Shown: one piece after another, positions 5,845 through 14,026 of the stretch
Position numbering within the stretch: position 1 is the stretch's first letter
Layout of the letters: each line of letters opens with the position of its first letter
Source of the DNA: UMGS172 sp045592985
GTDB taxonomy: Bacteria; Bacillota; Clostridia; Oscillospirales; Acutalibacteraceae
Direction of reading: 5' to 3'
Assembly: GCA_045592985.1 (NCBI GenBank)
Contig: JAZNVU010000022.1
Location: 1 to 15,981 of the forward strand
Length of the DNA stretch: 15,981 bases
Notes under the pieces: generated by a model
Told to the model about the DNA's origin: nothing
The model's database searches: none
Seen by the model: only the letters and a program-made list of their open reading frames with translations
Position numbers and translations under genes: made by a program

Positions 5845-8091
5845 TTATAAAGTTAACTGTTCGCCCTGCTCCTCGGCTGACGGCAAACTGCCTGCCGCGG
5901 GCAGACTTCTTGTACGGTAGCGGTGCGGTTTGACAAGCATACCTTCGGTATAAAGCACCGTTTCATAGAGTCTCTGGCCTTTTTTCTGTGTCATGACGGC
6001 TACACCGCCATTATCCTTGGTTGCCTTAACCTGCAAAGCACCTGTGTGGAGAAGCAACATTCTGCCACCTGTGGATTTCAGCAATATCTCGCAATCTTCG
6101 GGTATGTGCATTATACTGCAAAGTTCGTGCTTGTCGGTATAAGCAGAAATAAGTTTTTTACGGTTGGTTTTGGTGGCATAAGCCGAAAGTGCGACTTTAG
6201 ATACTCTACCGTTTGTGAAGAAGAACATCATATAACCCGAGTAATCGGTGGTGACTACCATGTAAACCGGCTTTTCACCGTCCTCCATATCAAGTTTAGC
6301 AGGAATATAATCACCCAAAACGCTTGCCTTGGTATCCTCAAAATCGTTAGCCTTGCATTTATATACCTGACATTTATCGGTAAAGAACAGAAGTTCAGAG
6401 GCATTGGTGGTTTCAACCGACATTAAAAGTTCGTCGCCTTCTTTAAATTTCTGTTCACTACTCATTCTAAGCGACTGAGGTGTGATTTTCTTGAAATAAC
6501 CTTCTTTTGAGAAGAATAATGTTATGGGATAATCGGGAACTTTTTCTTCCTCTACCTCAATTTGATTGTCCTCTGCAGAAATAATCTTGGTTTTGCGTTC
6601 TTGTCCGTGCTTTTCGGCAACCGCTTCAAGTTCTTTGATGATAATATTCATCAACTTGCGGCGTGTCTTCAAGATATCCTCAAGTTCTTCAATCTCTTTT
6701 TCCAAGTTTTCGATATCATCAAGTCTTTTTAAGATATACTCACGATTTAAGTGACGAAGTTTAATTTCGGCAACATATTCTGCCTGAATTTCGTCGATTC
6801 CGAAGCCTATCATGAGGTTGGGGACAACCTCTTTTTCCTCGGCTGTTTCACGGACTATCTTTATTGCCTTATCAATATCAAGCAGTATTTTCTGAAGACC
6901 TTTTAAGAGGTGGAACTTTTCCTGAGCTTTTTTAAGATTGAAGCAAATTCTTCTGCGGACACATTCGACCCTGAACGCCGTCCATTCGGTAAGAATATCT
7001 TTGATACCCATAACCATCGGTGCTCCGCCGACAAGGATATTAAAGTTACATGAAAAACTATCCTGCAACGGGGTGAGTCTGAACATTTTTTGCATAAATT
7101 TATCTGGGTCGACACCGCGTTTTAAATCAATGGTAATCTTAAGACCCGAAAGATCGGTCTCATCACGGATATCGTTTATTTCGGTAATCTTTTTAAGTTT
7201 TACGAGGTCGATTATCTTTTCAACTATAGCCTCAATAGTAGTAGTTGGCGGAATTTGGGTTATATCTATGCAGTTTGCCGATTTATCGTACGTATAGACC
7301 GCCCTTACTTTTACAGAACCTCTTCCCGATTCATATATTTTTTCCATTTCATCACGGTTATAGAGCAACTCGCCTCCACCGGGAAAATCAGGTGCAGTCA
7401 GATGGTCGGCAATGCAAGTGTCTTCGTCTTTTATAAACTCTATCTCGGTACGGCAGACCTCTTTAAGGTTAAAAGGGCAAATCGAGTTAGCCATACCGAC
7501 AGCAATACCGGTGTTTGCGTTGACTAAAATAGACGGGAAAGAAACCGGAAACAAGGTCGGTTCCTGCATGGTTGCATCATAGTTGTCCACAAAATCGATG
7601 GTATCGCAGTCGATATCCTTAAAAAGTTCGGCAGCTATAGGTGCCAGTTTTGCCTCGGTGTATCGCGGTGCAGCGTATGCCATATCACGCGAATATGCCT
7701 TTCCCATGTTACCTTTTGAATCGACATACGGGTGAAGCAGCGCCTCGTTGCCGACGGTAAGACGCACCATGGTTTCGTAAATGGCGGCGTCACCGTGGGG
7801 GTTAAGTCGCATAGTCTGACCTGCGATGTTGGCAGATTTTGTTCTAGCACCGTTAAGCAAACCCATGTTGTACATAGTATAAAGCAATTTACGGTGAGAG
7901 GGCTTGAAACCGTCGATTTCAGGTATGGCACGTGATAAAATAGCACTCATGGCATACGGCATGAAGTTGGTTTCAAGCGTTCTGGTTATAGGGTTTTCGA
8001 CAACAGTACCTGCGCCTGCAATATAGGCATTAGCCTCGGCAGCAGAGGTAACAGCCGTTTCGTTTTGTGTTTTTTTCTTTCTCGGAGCCAT
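5845..8091 (-). CDS. Type IIA topoisomerase subunit A (GyrA/ParC-like)
   Basis: This is the DNA-cleaving subunit of a gyrase/topoisomerase IV-type enzyme. The winged-helix active site is APRYTEAKLAP with catalytic Tyr144 preceded by Arg143. Other family marks are GFKPSHRKLLYTM (61-73), NPHGDAAIYETMVR (97-110) and PTLFPVSFPSILVNANTGIA around 180. A long coiled coil (about 440-510) precedes a C-terminal domain of about 230 residues. No GyrA-box (QRRGGKG-like) is visible, so it is not a classical gyrase; a topoisomerase IV-like role is more likely. At the quinolone-contact position equal to GyrA Ser83 there is Ala102, and at Asp87 there is Glu106. The tail after 720 is low in complexity (RSLPAAGSLPSAEEQGEQLTL at the end). 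AAGGAG lies eight bases before the start. The B subunit gene is 15 bases upstream. Confidence 0.93.
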   Translation of the reverse strand: MAPRKKKTQNETAVTSAAEANAYIAGAGTVVENPITRTLETNFMPYAMSAILSRAIPEIDGFKPSHRKLLYTMYNMGLLNGARTKSANIAGQTMRLNPHGDAAIYETMVRLTVGNEALLHPYVDSKGNMGKAYSRDMAYAAPRYTEAKLAPIAAELFKDIDCDTIDFVDNYDATMQEPTLFPVSFPSILVNANTGIAVGMANSICPFNLKEVCRTEIEFIKDEDTCIADHLTAPDFPGGGELLYNRDEMEKIYESGRGSVKVRAVYTYDKSANCIDITQIPPTTTIEAIVEKIIDLVKLKKITEINDIRDETDLSGLKITIDLKRGVDPDKFMQKMFRLTPLQDSFSCNFNILVGGAPMVMGIKDILTEWTAFRVECVRRRICFNLKKAQEKFHLLKGLQKILLDIDKAIKIVRETAEEKEVVPNLMIGFGIDEIQAEYVAEIKLRHLNREYILKRLDDIENLEKEIEELEDILKTRRKLMNIIIKELEAVAEKHGQERKTKIISAEDNQIEVEEEKVPDYPITLFFSKEGYFKKITPQSLRMSSEQKFKEGDELLMSVETTNASELLFFTDKCQVYKCKANDFEDTKASVLGDYIPAKLDMEDGEKPVYMVVTTDYSGYMMFFFTNGRVSKVALSAYATKTNRKKLISAYTDKHELCSIMHIPEDCEILLKSTGGRMLLLHTGALQVKATKDNGGVAVMTQKKGQRLYETVLYTEGMLVKPHRYRTRSLPAAGSLPSAEEQGEQLTL

Positions 8092-8106
8092 ATTCTTTTC
8101 TCCTTA

Positions 8107-10089
8107 TTAACTTAAATCAGCATCGGCAATGTAGAGATAACCTTTTTCAGTTATCATTTCTTTTCTGCCTTCAATGTCATCACCCAAAAGCACATCGAAC
8201 ATGGTTGCTGTCATCTCGGCATCCTCGGGTGTAACCTTTATAAGTCTGCGCGTAGCAGGGTTCATAGTAGTAAGACTCATCATATCGGCTTGGTTTTCGC
8301 CAAGACCTTTTGAACGTTGAACGGTGCATTTTTTATCGCCGACCATATTGGTCATGATATCGGCTTTTTCCTTTTCGTCATAGGCAAAATAGGTTTTATC
8401 TTTAGTGGTTATTTCATAAAGCGGAGTTTCAGCGATAAACACCTTGCCAACCTCTATAAGTGTTGGAATAAGGCGATATATCATAGTCAATATAAGCGTT
8501 CTGATGTGGAAACCGTCCTCGTCGGCATCAGTACAGATGATAATCTTGTTCCAACGAAGAGCATTAAGGTCAAAGGTCGAGAGGTCTTTGTTTGCCTTAG
8601 ATTTTACCTCAACGCCGCATCCCAATACCTTTAACAGGTTAGTGATTATTTCCGATTTGAAGATTCTATCATAGTCGGCCTTTAAGCAGTTCAAAATCTT
8701 ACCTCTGACAGGGATAACCGCCTGGAATTCGGCATTACGCGCCATTTTTACAGAGCCCAAAGCCGAATCACCCTCAACGATAAAGAGTTCTCTTTTTTCG
8801 GTATCTTTACTGCGGCAATCAACAAATTTATCAATTCGGCTGAGCATATCATTACCGGTTTGGAGGGTTTTCTTAATATTAAGACGCTCTTTTTCACTTC
8901 TCTCGCGGCTGCGCTTGTTGATAAGCACCTGATTCACAATTTTTTCGGCTTCTTCTTTGTTCTCAATAAAGTAAACCTCAAGTTGATGACGCAAAAACTC
9001 GGTCATAGCGTCACCTATAAACTTGTTGGTTATAGCCTTTTTAGTCTGGTTTTCGTAAGAAGTCCGAGTTGAAAACGAGGAAATGCAAAGCACTATACAT
9101 TCTTCAACATCTTGGAAGGTTATCTTGCTTTCGTTCTTAGTGTATTTGTTGGTATCTTTGATGTATTTATCAATTTGATAAACAAATGCATTACGTACTG
9201 CCCTTTCAGGTGCACCACCGTGTTCAAGCCAACTTGAGTTGTGGTAATACTCCTTAAGTTGTACCTGATTTGAAAAACTCAGTGCAACATTAATTTTCAC
9301 CTTGTACTCGGGCTTGTCATCGCGGTCGCGTCCTTTTCTTTCGGCGTGCCAGAACTGAATGCTTGACAGTCCCTTATCCTCAACCTTTTCGGTGACATAG
9401 TCCTTAATGCCCTCGGCATAGCAGTATTCATAAGTTTCAAACTTGCTGCCGACCTGGTCGCGCAAAATAAAGATAATATTATCATTGACAACAGCCTGAC
9501 GCTTTAATATATCCTGATAATATTCAAGCGGTATATTAATGTCGGTAAAAACTTCCAAATCGGGTTTCCAACGGGTTTTGGTACCGGTATCGCGGCCCGA
9601 ATAAGGCTCCTTTTTAAGTCCGCCTTTGTTTTCACCTTTTTCAAAATGCAGGGTGTAAATAAAACCGTCGCGTTTTATCTCAACATCCATGTATTCCGAC
9701 GAATACTGTGTAGAGCAAAGACCAAGGCCGTTAAGACCCAGCGAATACTCATAGTTTTCGCCGTCGTTGGTGTTGTATTTACCACCTGCATACATCTCAC
9801 AGTAAAGAAGTTCCCAGTTGAAACGGTTTTCTTTAGTGTTAAAATCAACCGGTGCACCACGTCCAAAGTCCTGTACTTCAATAGAATGGTCGGCAAACCT
9901 TGTGACTACGATTTTCTTACCGTGACCCTCTCTTGCCTCGTCTATTGAGTTAGATATAATTTCAAACACTGAATGCTGACATCCCTCAATACCGTCCGAA
10001 CCGAAAATAACCGCAGGTCTTTTTCTGACTCGGTCGGCACCTTTTAGAGAAGTAATACTGTCGTTGCCGTATTCAGCTTTTTTTGCCAT
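8107..10089 (-). CDS. Type IIA topoisomerase subunit B (GyrB/ParE-like), divergent
   Basis: This is the ATPase/Toprim partner of the A subunit. Residue numbers are from ATG 10089. The GHKL ATPase shows FEIISNSIDEA (42-52; Glu43, Asn47, Asp50) and DFGRG (74-78; usually DNGRG), then AGGKY (101-105) and GLNGLG (118-123; usually GLHGVG). The transducer lysine is in ENQTK (346-350). Toprim residues are Glu439 in VEGDSALGS (usually EGDSAGGS) and the Asp set in TDADEDG (520-526). QRSKGLGENQ (591-600) and TTMNPATRRL (607-616) close the C-terminal part. All catalytic residues remain, but many flanking family residues differ, so this is a diverged second enzyme, not the standard gyrase. ATG 10089 has AAGGA nine bases upstream; a GTG at 10113 would add eight residues and lacks a ribosome site. 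Confidence 0.93.
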   Translation of the reverse strand: MAKKAEYGNDSITSLKGADRVRKRPAVIFGSDGIEGCQHSVFEIISNSIDEAREGHGKKIVVTRFADHSIEVQDFGRGAPVDFNTKENRFNWELLYCEMYAGGKYNTNDGENYEYSLGLNGLGLCSTQYSSEYMDVEIKRDGFIYTLHFEKGENKGGLKKEPYSGRDTGTKTRWKPDLEVFTDINIPLEYYQDILKRQAVVNDNIIFILRDQVGSKFETYEYCYAEGIKDYVTEKVEDKGLSSIQFWHAERKGRDRDDKPEYKVKINVALSFSNQVQLKEYYHNSSWLEHGGAPERAVRNAFVYQIDKYIKDTNKYTKNESKITFQDVEECIVLCISSFSTRTSYENQTKKAITNKFIGDAMTEFLRHQLEVYFIENKEEAEKIVNQVLINKRSRERSEKERLNIKKTLQTGNDMLSRIDKFVDCRSKDTEKRELFIVEGDSALGSVKMARNAEFQAVIPVRGKILNCLKADYDRIFKSEIITNLLKVLGCGVEVKSKANKDLSTFDLNALRWNKIIICTDADEDGFHIRTLILTMIYRLIPTLIEVGKVFIAETPLYEITTKDKTYFAYDEKEKADIMTNMVGDKKCTVQRSKGLGENQADMMSLTTMNPATRRLIKVTPEDAEMTATMFDVLLGDDIEGRKEMITEKGYLYIADADLS

Positions 10090-10145
10090 TTTTTCATCAT
10101 CCTTATAAAACACATTTATCGCATAATATATCCATTATCTTATAC

Positions 10146-10174
10146 ATTTTATACCATATCTTGTGTTTCGTCAA
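10146..10174 (-). promoter_or_regulatory. Promoter of the topoisomerase operon
   Basis: On the minus strand TTGACG (10174-10169), 17-base spacer, TAAAAT (10151-10146). A shifted TATAAA (10153-10148) with a 15-base spacer is an alternative -10. Transcription would start near 10138, about 50 bases before the chosen ATG. Confidence 0.65.
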
Positions 10175-10243
10175 GTGTTTTTAAACAAAACAAAAGACTG
10201 ATAACACCTTATGTTACGTTTCTTTAAATATGTGCGAAAATTG

Positions 10244-10272
10244 TTGTACAAGCAGGAATTTGGTGGTATAAT
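10244..10272 (+). promoter_or_regulatory. Promoter of the TVP38-family gene
   Basis: TTGTAC (10244-10249), exactly 17 bases, perfect TATAAT (10267-10272). The start of transcription should lie near 10279, about 27 bases before the ACG discussed for the next gene and about 90 bases before the first conventional in-frame start codon (TTG 10372). Confidence 0.75.
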
Positions 10273-10287
10273 CAATAAAAAGCGTCT

Positions 10288-10299
10288 AAAGGCAGGTGA
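10288..10299 (+). promoter_or_regulatory. Ribosome-binding site that points to an ACG start
   Basis: AAAGGCAGGTGA differs from the ideal AAAGGAGGTGA by one inserted base and contains AGGTGA complete. It ends six bases before ACG at 10306. No ATG, GTG or TTG in the frame of the gene lies within reach of it; the nearest, TTG 10372, is more than 70 bases away. Confidence 0.65.
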
Positions 10300-10305
10300 C
10301 CGAAC

Positions 10306-11004
10306 ACGAAAAAACGAATAAAAGAATTCTTTAACAGCAGAAATATCTACTGCATTATTTCGGTATCGGTATTGCTTGCACTGCTCTTAATAGGAACACT
10401 TGTCTTGGGGCCAAAACTTACCGAAGCCGCACAGGAACCTGAAAAATTTCGTGAAATGCTGGGCTCAGGCGGAATAAAGAGTTATCTCATTTTTCTCGGC
10501 ATCCAGTTCTTGCAAACCGTTTTTGCTCTTATTCCAGGTGAATTTATTGAAGTCGCCGCAGGATATATTTACGGCAGTATTTTGGGACTCGTTCTTTGTC
10601 TTATCGGTGTCTGCATTGCAACAGCTCTGATTTTTGGCTTAACACGACTGCTCGGCAAAAAATTTACCGAAATAATGATAGATTCAAAAGATTTAAAAAA
10701 ACTGAAGTTTCTGAAGGATGAGAAAAAACTTGAATTGCTGTTTGCTCTGTTATTCTTTATTCCCGGAACTCCAAAAGACCTTTTGACCTATTTTGCAGGA
10801 GTGACCAAAATTAATTTTTTAAAATTCATGGCAATAAGCCTTTTTTGCAGAATACCATCTATTGTAACATCGACCCTTGCGGGTTCGGCTTTGGGTGAAC
10901 AAAACTATTTGCAATCGGCTATAATTTTTGCAGTAACCGGTCTGATTGGCGTCGGCGGAATTGTTCTTTACAAAAAACTGTCGTCAAAAAAACAAGATAC
11001 ATAA
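10306..11004 (+). CDS. TVP38/TMEM64 (VTT, DedA-like) membrane protein, apparent ACG start
   Basis: The protein is an integral membrane protein of the VTT superfamily; several members are linked to lipid scrambling or transport, but the substrate here is unknown. Hydrophobic segments lie at about 15-34, 55-75, 80-103, 130-150 and 200-222 (numbered from ACG). The family core is GEFIEVAAGYIYGSILGLVL followed by a Gly-rich helix and TRLLGKK, and later FFIPGTPKDLLTYFAG. A normal caller would begin at TTG 10372, inside the first hydrophobic helix. The frame is open back to a TGA at 10297-10299, and ACG 10306 is followed by AAA AAA CGA, giving a basic KKRIKEFF head before the helix, as expected for this family. 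A strong ribosome site fits ACG. This is either a rare ACG start or an ATG changed by mutation or sequencing error. It ends at a terminator shared with the M20 gene. Confidence 0.85.
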   Translation, partial: TKKRIKEFFNSRNIYCIISVSVLLALLLIGTLVLGPKLTEAAQEPEKFREMLGSGGIKSYLIFLGIQFLQTVFALIPGEFIEVAAGYIYGSILGLVLCLIGVCIATALIFGLTRLLGKKFTEIMIDSKDLKKLKFLKDEKKLELLFALLFFIPGTPKDLLTYFAGVTKINFLKFMAISLFCRIPSIVTSTLAGSALGEQNYLQSAIIFAVTGLIGVGGIVLYKKLSSKKQDT

Positions 11005-11044
11005 AAAACGCTTTGCATCCAAAAAAGGATACAAAGCGTTTTTT
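11003..11044. terminator. Bidirectional terminator between convergent genes
   Basis: Stem AACGCTTTG (11007-11015) with CAAAGCGTT (11032-11040), extended by ATCC/GGAT (11017-11020, 11027-11030) across one C-A pair that is a G-U wobble on the minus strand. A-run 11003-11008 and T-run 11039-11044 give a U-run in both directions. It overlaps the stop codons of both genes. Confidence 0.9.
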
Positions 11045-12485
11045 AACAGTTTTTCATAAGTCTCAAATAGAATTCAACAGCCTTTAACGCTGTTTCAACC
11101 CTTATGCGTTCGTTGTTGCCATGAATGGTCGCACGTTCTTCGCTCGTTAAATCCATAGCCGAAAAACGATATACATGGTTGGAAATTTTACTGTAATGAC
11201 GGCTGTCGGAACATTGTACCATGAGATATGGTGATACGATTGAGCCTTTCCAGGTAGAGGCAACCGCAGAAGCCACCTTGTCCCACTGAGGACAATAGGT
11301 TTCGGAAACAGCACTGGGCTCCGTGCCTTCCAACGCAGTTATTTCAACAGAAGAGTCATTTACAGTACTTCGCAGGTAATTTAACGCACCGTCTATCGAA
11401 TCCATAGGATTAAGGCGAATATTAGAAACCATAGTTGTTTCGGGTGGAATAACATTAGGAGCCTTGCTTCCCTGCATTTGGGTAAATGCCACCGTTGTTC
11501 GCAGTAGCGCGTTCATCTCGCCGCCACTTTTCTTGCCTAACATATCAAGAACGCCTTTGAAAAGCCAAAGGTTAGCAAATATCATGCGGTAAACGAAGGT
11601 TGAATGACGTCCCAAAGTATCGAACATCTCGGCAACGGGTTTGGTTATGTGCATTTTAAACGGCTTGTTTTCAATTTTACAGCAAGCGTTCGCAAGCACT
11701 CCGACTGGTGTGTGCGGTTTGGGTGCCGAAGCATGTCCACCACTCGAAACAGCCTTATATTGTACGTTGAGCAAGCCTTTTTCGGCGATTCCGATAAGTC
11801 CGCAAGCGCCCTTTACACCGGGGAAAACATTTTCGACAACTGCTCCACCTTCATCTACTACAAGATAGGGCGTTATGCCGTTTTGAGAGAAATAATCGAC
11901 TATATTAACAGCGCCCTGACCGTTGACCTCTTCGCCACCCGAAAAAGCAAAATACATATCGTTTTCGGGCACAAAATCTTCGGATATCAGTTTATCTGCC
12001 GCCGACATTATCGCGTTGAATGTAACTTTGGTGTCAAGCGTTCCGCGACCCCAGATGACACCGTCCTCCAATATAGCGTCAAAGGCAGGTTTTTCCCACA
12101 TTTCCTCGTTTACGGGGACGACATCGTAATGTGCCATCAAAACTGCGGGTTCATTGTGATTTTTACCTTCCCATTTGAAAAGCAACGCGCGGTCGGGCAA
12201 CTTTGTCAAAGTACACTTGCTTATAACATTAGGATACAGCAAAGGCAATTTGTCGATAAGTTTTTGGAACTCTTGCTCATCTTCCTTTTCTTTTTCGTAA
12301 GACGATACCGTTTTGCACCGCACAAGTTCACGCAAAGCCTCGACTGCTCGGTCACGGTCGAACTCCACCTCGGTTTCATCGGCAGTAACGTTGTTCTTAG
12401 GGGTGAAACTTAGCGTGCGTATAAGCACAATCGCGATAAGTACAACAACTGCCGCAACAAGACCCAACAAAATGTAAAGCCCCAT
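11043..12485 (-). CDS. M20 family metallopeptidase, membrane-anchored (carboxypeptidase S/PM20D1-like)
   Basis: This is a zinc amidohydrolase/exopeptidase of family M20. Metal and catalytic residues are in place: His119 and Asp121 in LMAHYDVVPV, Asp151 in GRGTLDTK, Glu185 and Glu186 in SGGEEVNG, Asp211 in VVDEGG, and His430 in CSDSRHYSK. The dimerisation-domain histidine is likely His251 in GGHASAPKPHTPVG. An N-terminal membrane helix (about 3-23) is followed by a short linker, so it is anchored in the membrane; the side is not settled from sequence alone. The 480 residues and motif spacing resemble carboxypeptidase S and PM20D1-type enzymes, which cleave dipeptides or N-acyl amino acids. The true substrate is unknown. 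AAAGGA inside the end of the upstream gene supports the start; the gap to that gene is one base. Confidence 0.9.
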   Translation of the reverse strand: MGLYILLGLVAAVVVLIAIVLIRTLSFTPKNNVTADETEVEFDRDRAVEALRELVRCKTVSSYEKEKEDEQEFQKLIDKLPLLYPNVISKCTLTKLPDRALLFKWEGKNHNEPAVLMAHYDVVPVNEEMWEKPAFDAILEDGVIWGRGTLDTKVTFNAIMSAADKLISEDFVPENDMYFAFSGGEEVNGQGAVNIVDYFSQNGITPYLVVDEGGAVVENVFPGVKGACGLIGIAEKGLLNVQYKAVSSGGHASAPKPHTPVGVLANACCKIENKPFKMHITKPVAEMFDTLGRHSTFVYRMIFANLWLFKGVLDMLGKKSGGEMNALLRTTVAFTQMQGSKAPNVIPPETTMVSNIRLNPMDSIDGALNYLRSTVNDSSVEITALEGTEPSAVSETYCPQWDKVASAVASTWKGSIVSPYLMVQCSDSRHYSKISNHVYRFSAMDLTSEERATIHGNNERIRVETALKAVEFYLRLMKNC

Positions 12486-12486
12486 A

Positions 12487-13152
12487 TTATAACCATCCTT
12501 TTTTATACATTATTCTGGCAACGGCGATGGTAAATACAACACCCACAGGAACCATAATACCTACTGTGCCTGCATTGAGAGCCGGCACAAAGATAAACAA
12601 TGCCAGCATCAGGATAATAGGTGCAATGGAAAGTTTAAGATTCTTAGAAACGAAGACGACTGCAAGACCACCGAAAAGCGCTGGAAGAAGTTGAGCAAAA
12701 GCGGCGTCCAGTACAGGTGACTGCAAAATACCTCTAAGCGGTACGATGAAAATTACGCCAACTATAATAATGAAGGTGGTAACGATACTTGATACGGCTA
12801 TGGAAATAGTCGATATAATTTCACCCTCTTCGGAATTAGCCTTGTAACCCGCCCTTTCCATAGCGTCCAATGCACAAGGAAGTTTTAAGTTAGAAATGTT
12901 ACCTGTAACAAACGAAAGATAAGCACCGCCTGCTCCGAGCATGGGAACATAGGTAAAAATCTCAACCAATCCCACCGCCCAATACATTGGTGCTATGGCA
13001 ATAAGTCCGTCAAGCAACGGTTGCCATTTAGGAACGACCTTGAAGACAATCATAACTGCTATCGGGAACAAAAGTATCAAAGCGCACAGTAATAGTCCCC
13101 AGACTTTACCGTCACGATGTACGCTTTCAAGATATGTAAGTTGTTTTTTCAT
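12487..13152 (-). CDS. Polytopic membrane protein, probable partner of the DUF5058 protein
   Basis: I do not recognise a named family with certainty. The 221-residue protein is strongly hydrophobic, with about six segments: 18-41, 46-66, 68-86, 113-139, 147-170 and 173-216 (the last probably two helices). A loop with FVTGNISNLKLPCALDAMERAG (split across about 81-102) is polar and well ordered, and may be a substrate or partner site. It ends with a basic tail (YKKGWL), which suggests a cytoplasmic C-terminus. AAAGGAGGGG seven bases before ATG 13152 is an excellent ribosome site. It is 16 bases after the DUF5058-like gene and one base before the peptidase gene, so all three are surely co-transcribed. 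It is probably one half of a two-subunit permease; that is inference. Confidence 0.75.
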   Translation of the reverse strand: MKKQLTYLESVHRDGKVWGLLLCALILLFPIAVMIVFKVVPKWQPLLDGLIAIAPMYWAVGLVEIFTYVPMLGAGGAYLSFVTGNISNLKLPCALDAMERAGYKANSEEGEIISTISIAVSSIVTTFIIIVGVIFIVPLRGILQSPVLDAAFAQLLPALFGGLAVVFVSKNLKLSIAPIILMLALFIFVPALNAGTVGIMVPVGVVFTIAVARIMYKKGWL

Positions 13153-13168
13153 TTGTCTTCCCCTCCTT

Positions 13169-13903
13169 TTAAGATAACCAACCTGTTATGGGTATGGCAG
13201 CCGCCATACCACTAACAAGGCTTATTGGAAGTGCATAGTCGGTAATCCACCTTGCTTTAAGCACCTTAGAAAGCAAGCCGCATATTGCCATAACAATGGC
13301 CGAAACCACCATTACGCACACAGGTATAAGTCCCGCCGTGTCGCCATGGAACACGTTGGTTACATCGCAGAAAACATAACCCAAAAAAGCCGATATCATA
13401 CCAAGGAACATGGCGTTGTTAAATATCTCGCCCCATTTTTTATCTTTCATGCCCATTTTGGTCATGCCGCCCTGAATCTTTTTCGCAAGGAACGGAACAA
13501 GCACAAGACCAACAATAATACCTATTGTCATTACCCAGAGCACCGTTACGTAATCCGATGCGTTTGATACTTCAACATCGGTACCGAGCCCAAGTTCATT
13601 AAGCGTGGTACCCGCTGCAACCGTTTCATACGATAGCGAACCTATAACCGAAAGACGAAGCCACGGCAGAGCGATGCCAAGGCTCTTAGACAGTGCAATA
13701 ACACCGACTAAGATTGCCACAGCAGGTGCAATCGTGAATATTGCCGCAGAAATTATGGTTTTCTTGACGGTAGAATTTTCGATTCCGATTTCCTTTGCCC
13801 TTTTCATTGCGCGCACAAGGAAATATACCGACTGTCCGAGCACGAACAAAATAATAATTCCCACAAGCACAAACAAAACGGGACTATTTACATTGAACTC
13901 CAT
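13169..13903 (-). CDS. DUF5058-like membrane protein
   Basis: The 244-residue protein has about six membrane segments: 8-30, 46-72, 118-143, 161-185, 190-213 and 219-243. The N-terminal pattern (NVNSPVLFVLVGIIILFVLG, then QSVYFLVRAMKRAKEIG) is what I know as the DUF5058 family; I recall this assignment from the family's appearance and could not search it. A hydrophilic stretch at about 95-115 separates helices two and three. GAGGAG before ATG 13903 supports the start. It is the first gene of a three-gene operon with a second membrane protein and an M20 peptidase. Function is unknown; a transporter subunit is the most natural reading. Confidence 0.75.
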   Translation of the reverse strand: MEFNVNSPVLFVLVGIIILFVLGQSVYFLVRAMKRAKEIGIENSTVKKTIISAAIFTIAPAVAILVGVIALSKSLGIALPWLRLSVIGSLSYETVAAGTTLNELGLGTDVEVSNASDYVTVLWVMTIGIIVGLVLVPFLAKKIQGGMTKMGMKDKKWGEIFNNAMFLGMISAFLGYVFCDVTNVFHGDTAGLIPVCVMVVSAIVMAICGLLSKVLKARWITDYALPISLVSGMAAAIPITGWLS

Positions 13904-13950
13904 ATTTTTCTCCTCTTATCACCGGCAAAAGCCGATATTTATTATTTTTG

Positions 13951-13979
13951 ATTATAACATTAAATCTCACTATTATCAA
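13951..13979 (-). promoter_or_regulatory. Promoter of the DUF5058-membrane-M20 operon
   Basis: On the minus strand TTGATA (13979-13974), exactly 17 bases, perfect TATAAT (13956-13951). The leader (about 13944-13904) holds a small stem, ATCGGC/GCCGGT with a four-base loop (13921-13936 region), just before the ribosome site. The intergenic space to the divergent gene, 13904-14076, contains this promoter, its partner below and AT-rich sequence only. Confidence 0.8.
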
Positions 13980-14026
13980 TCCTATTTGTGTTTAGTTTTT
14001 AATAATAATTATTTTTTAAAAAACAA

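Noticed and set aside
5703..5933. 76-aa plus-strand reading frame over the small-RNA candidate
   Set aside because: It runs through a terminator into antisense of the topoisomerase gene; no ribosome site at its ATG.
10090..10113. GTG start for the topoisomerase B subunit
   Set aside because: No ribosome site before it; AAGGA with nine-base spacing serves ATG 10089 and MAKK fits better.
11604..12413. 269-aa plus-strand reading frame
   Set aside because: Antisense to the M20 peptidase, no promoter or ribosome site, no domain.
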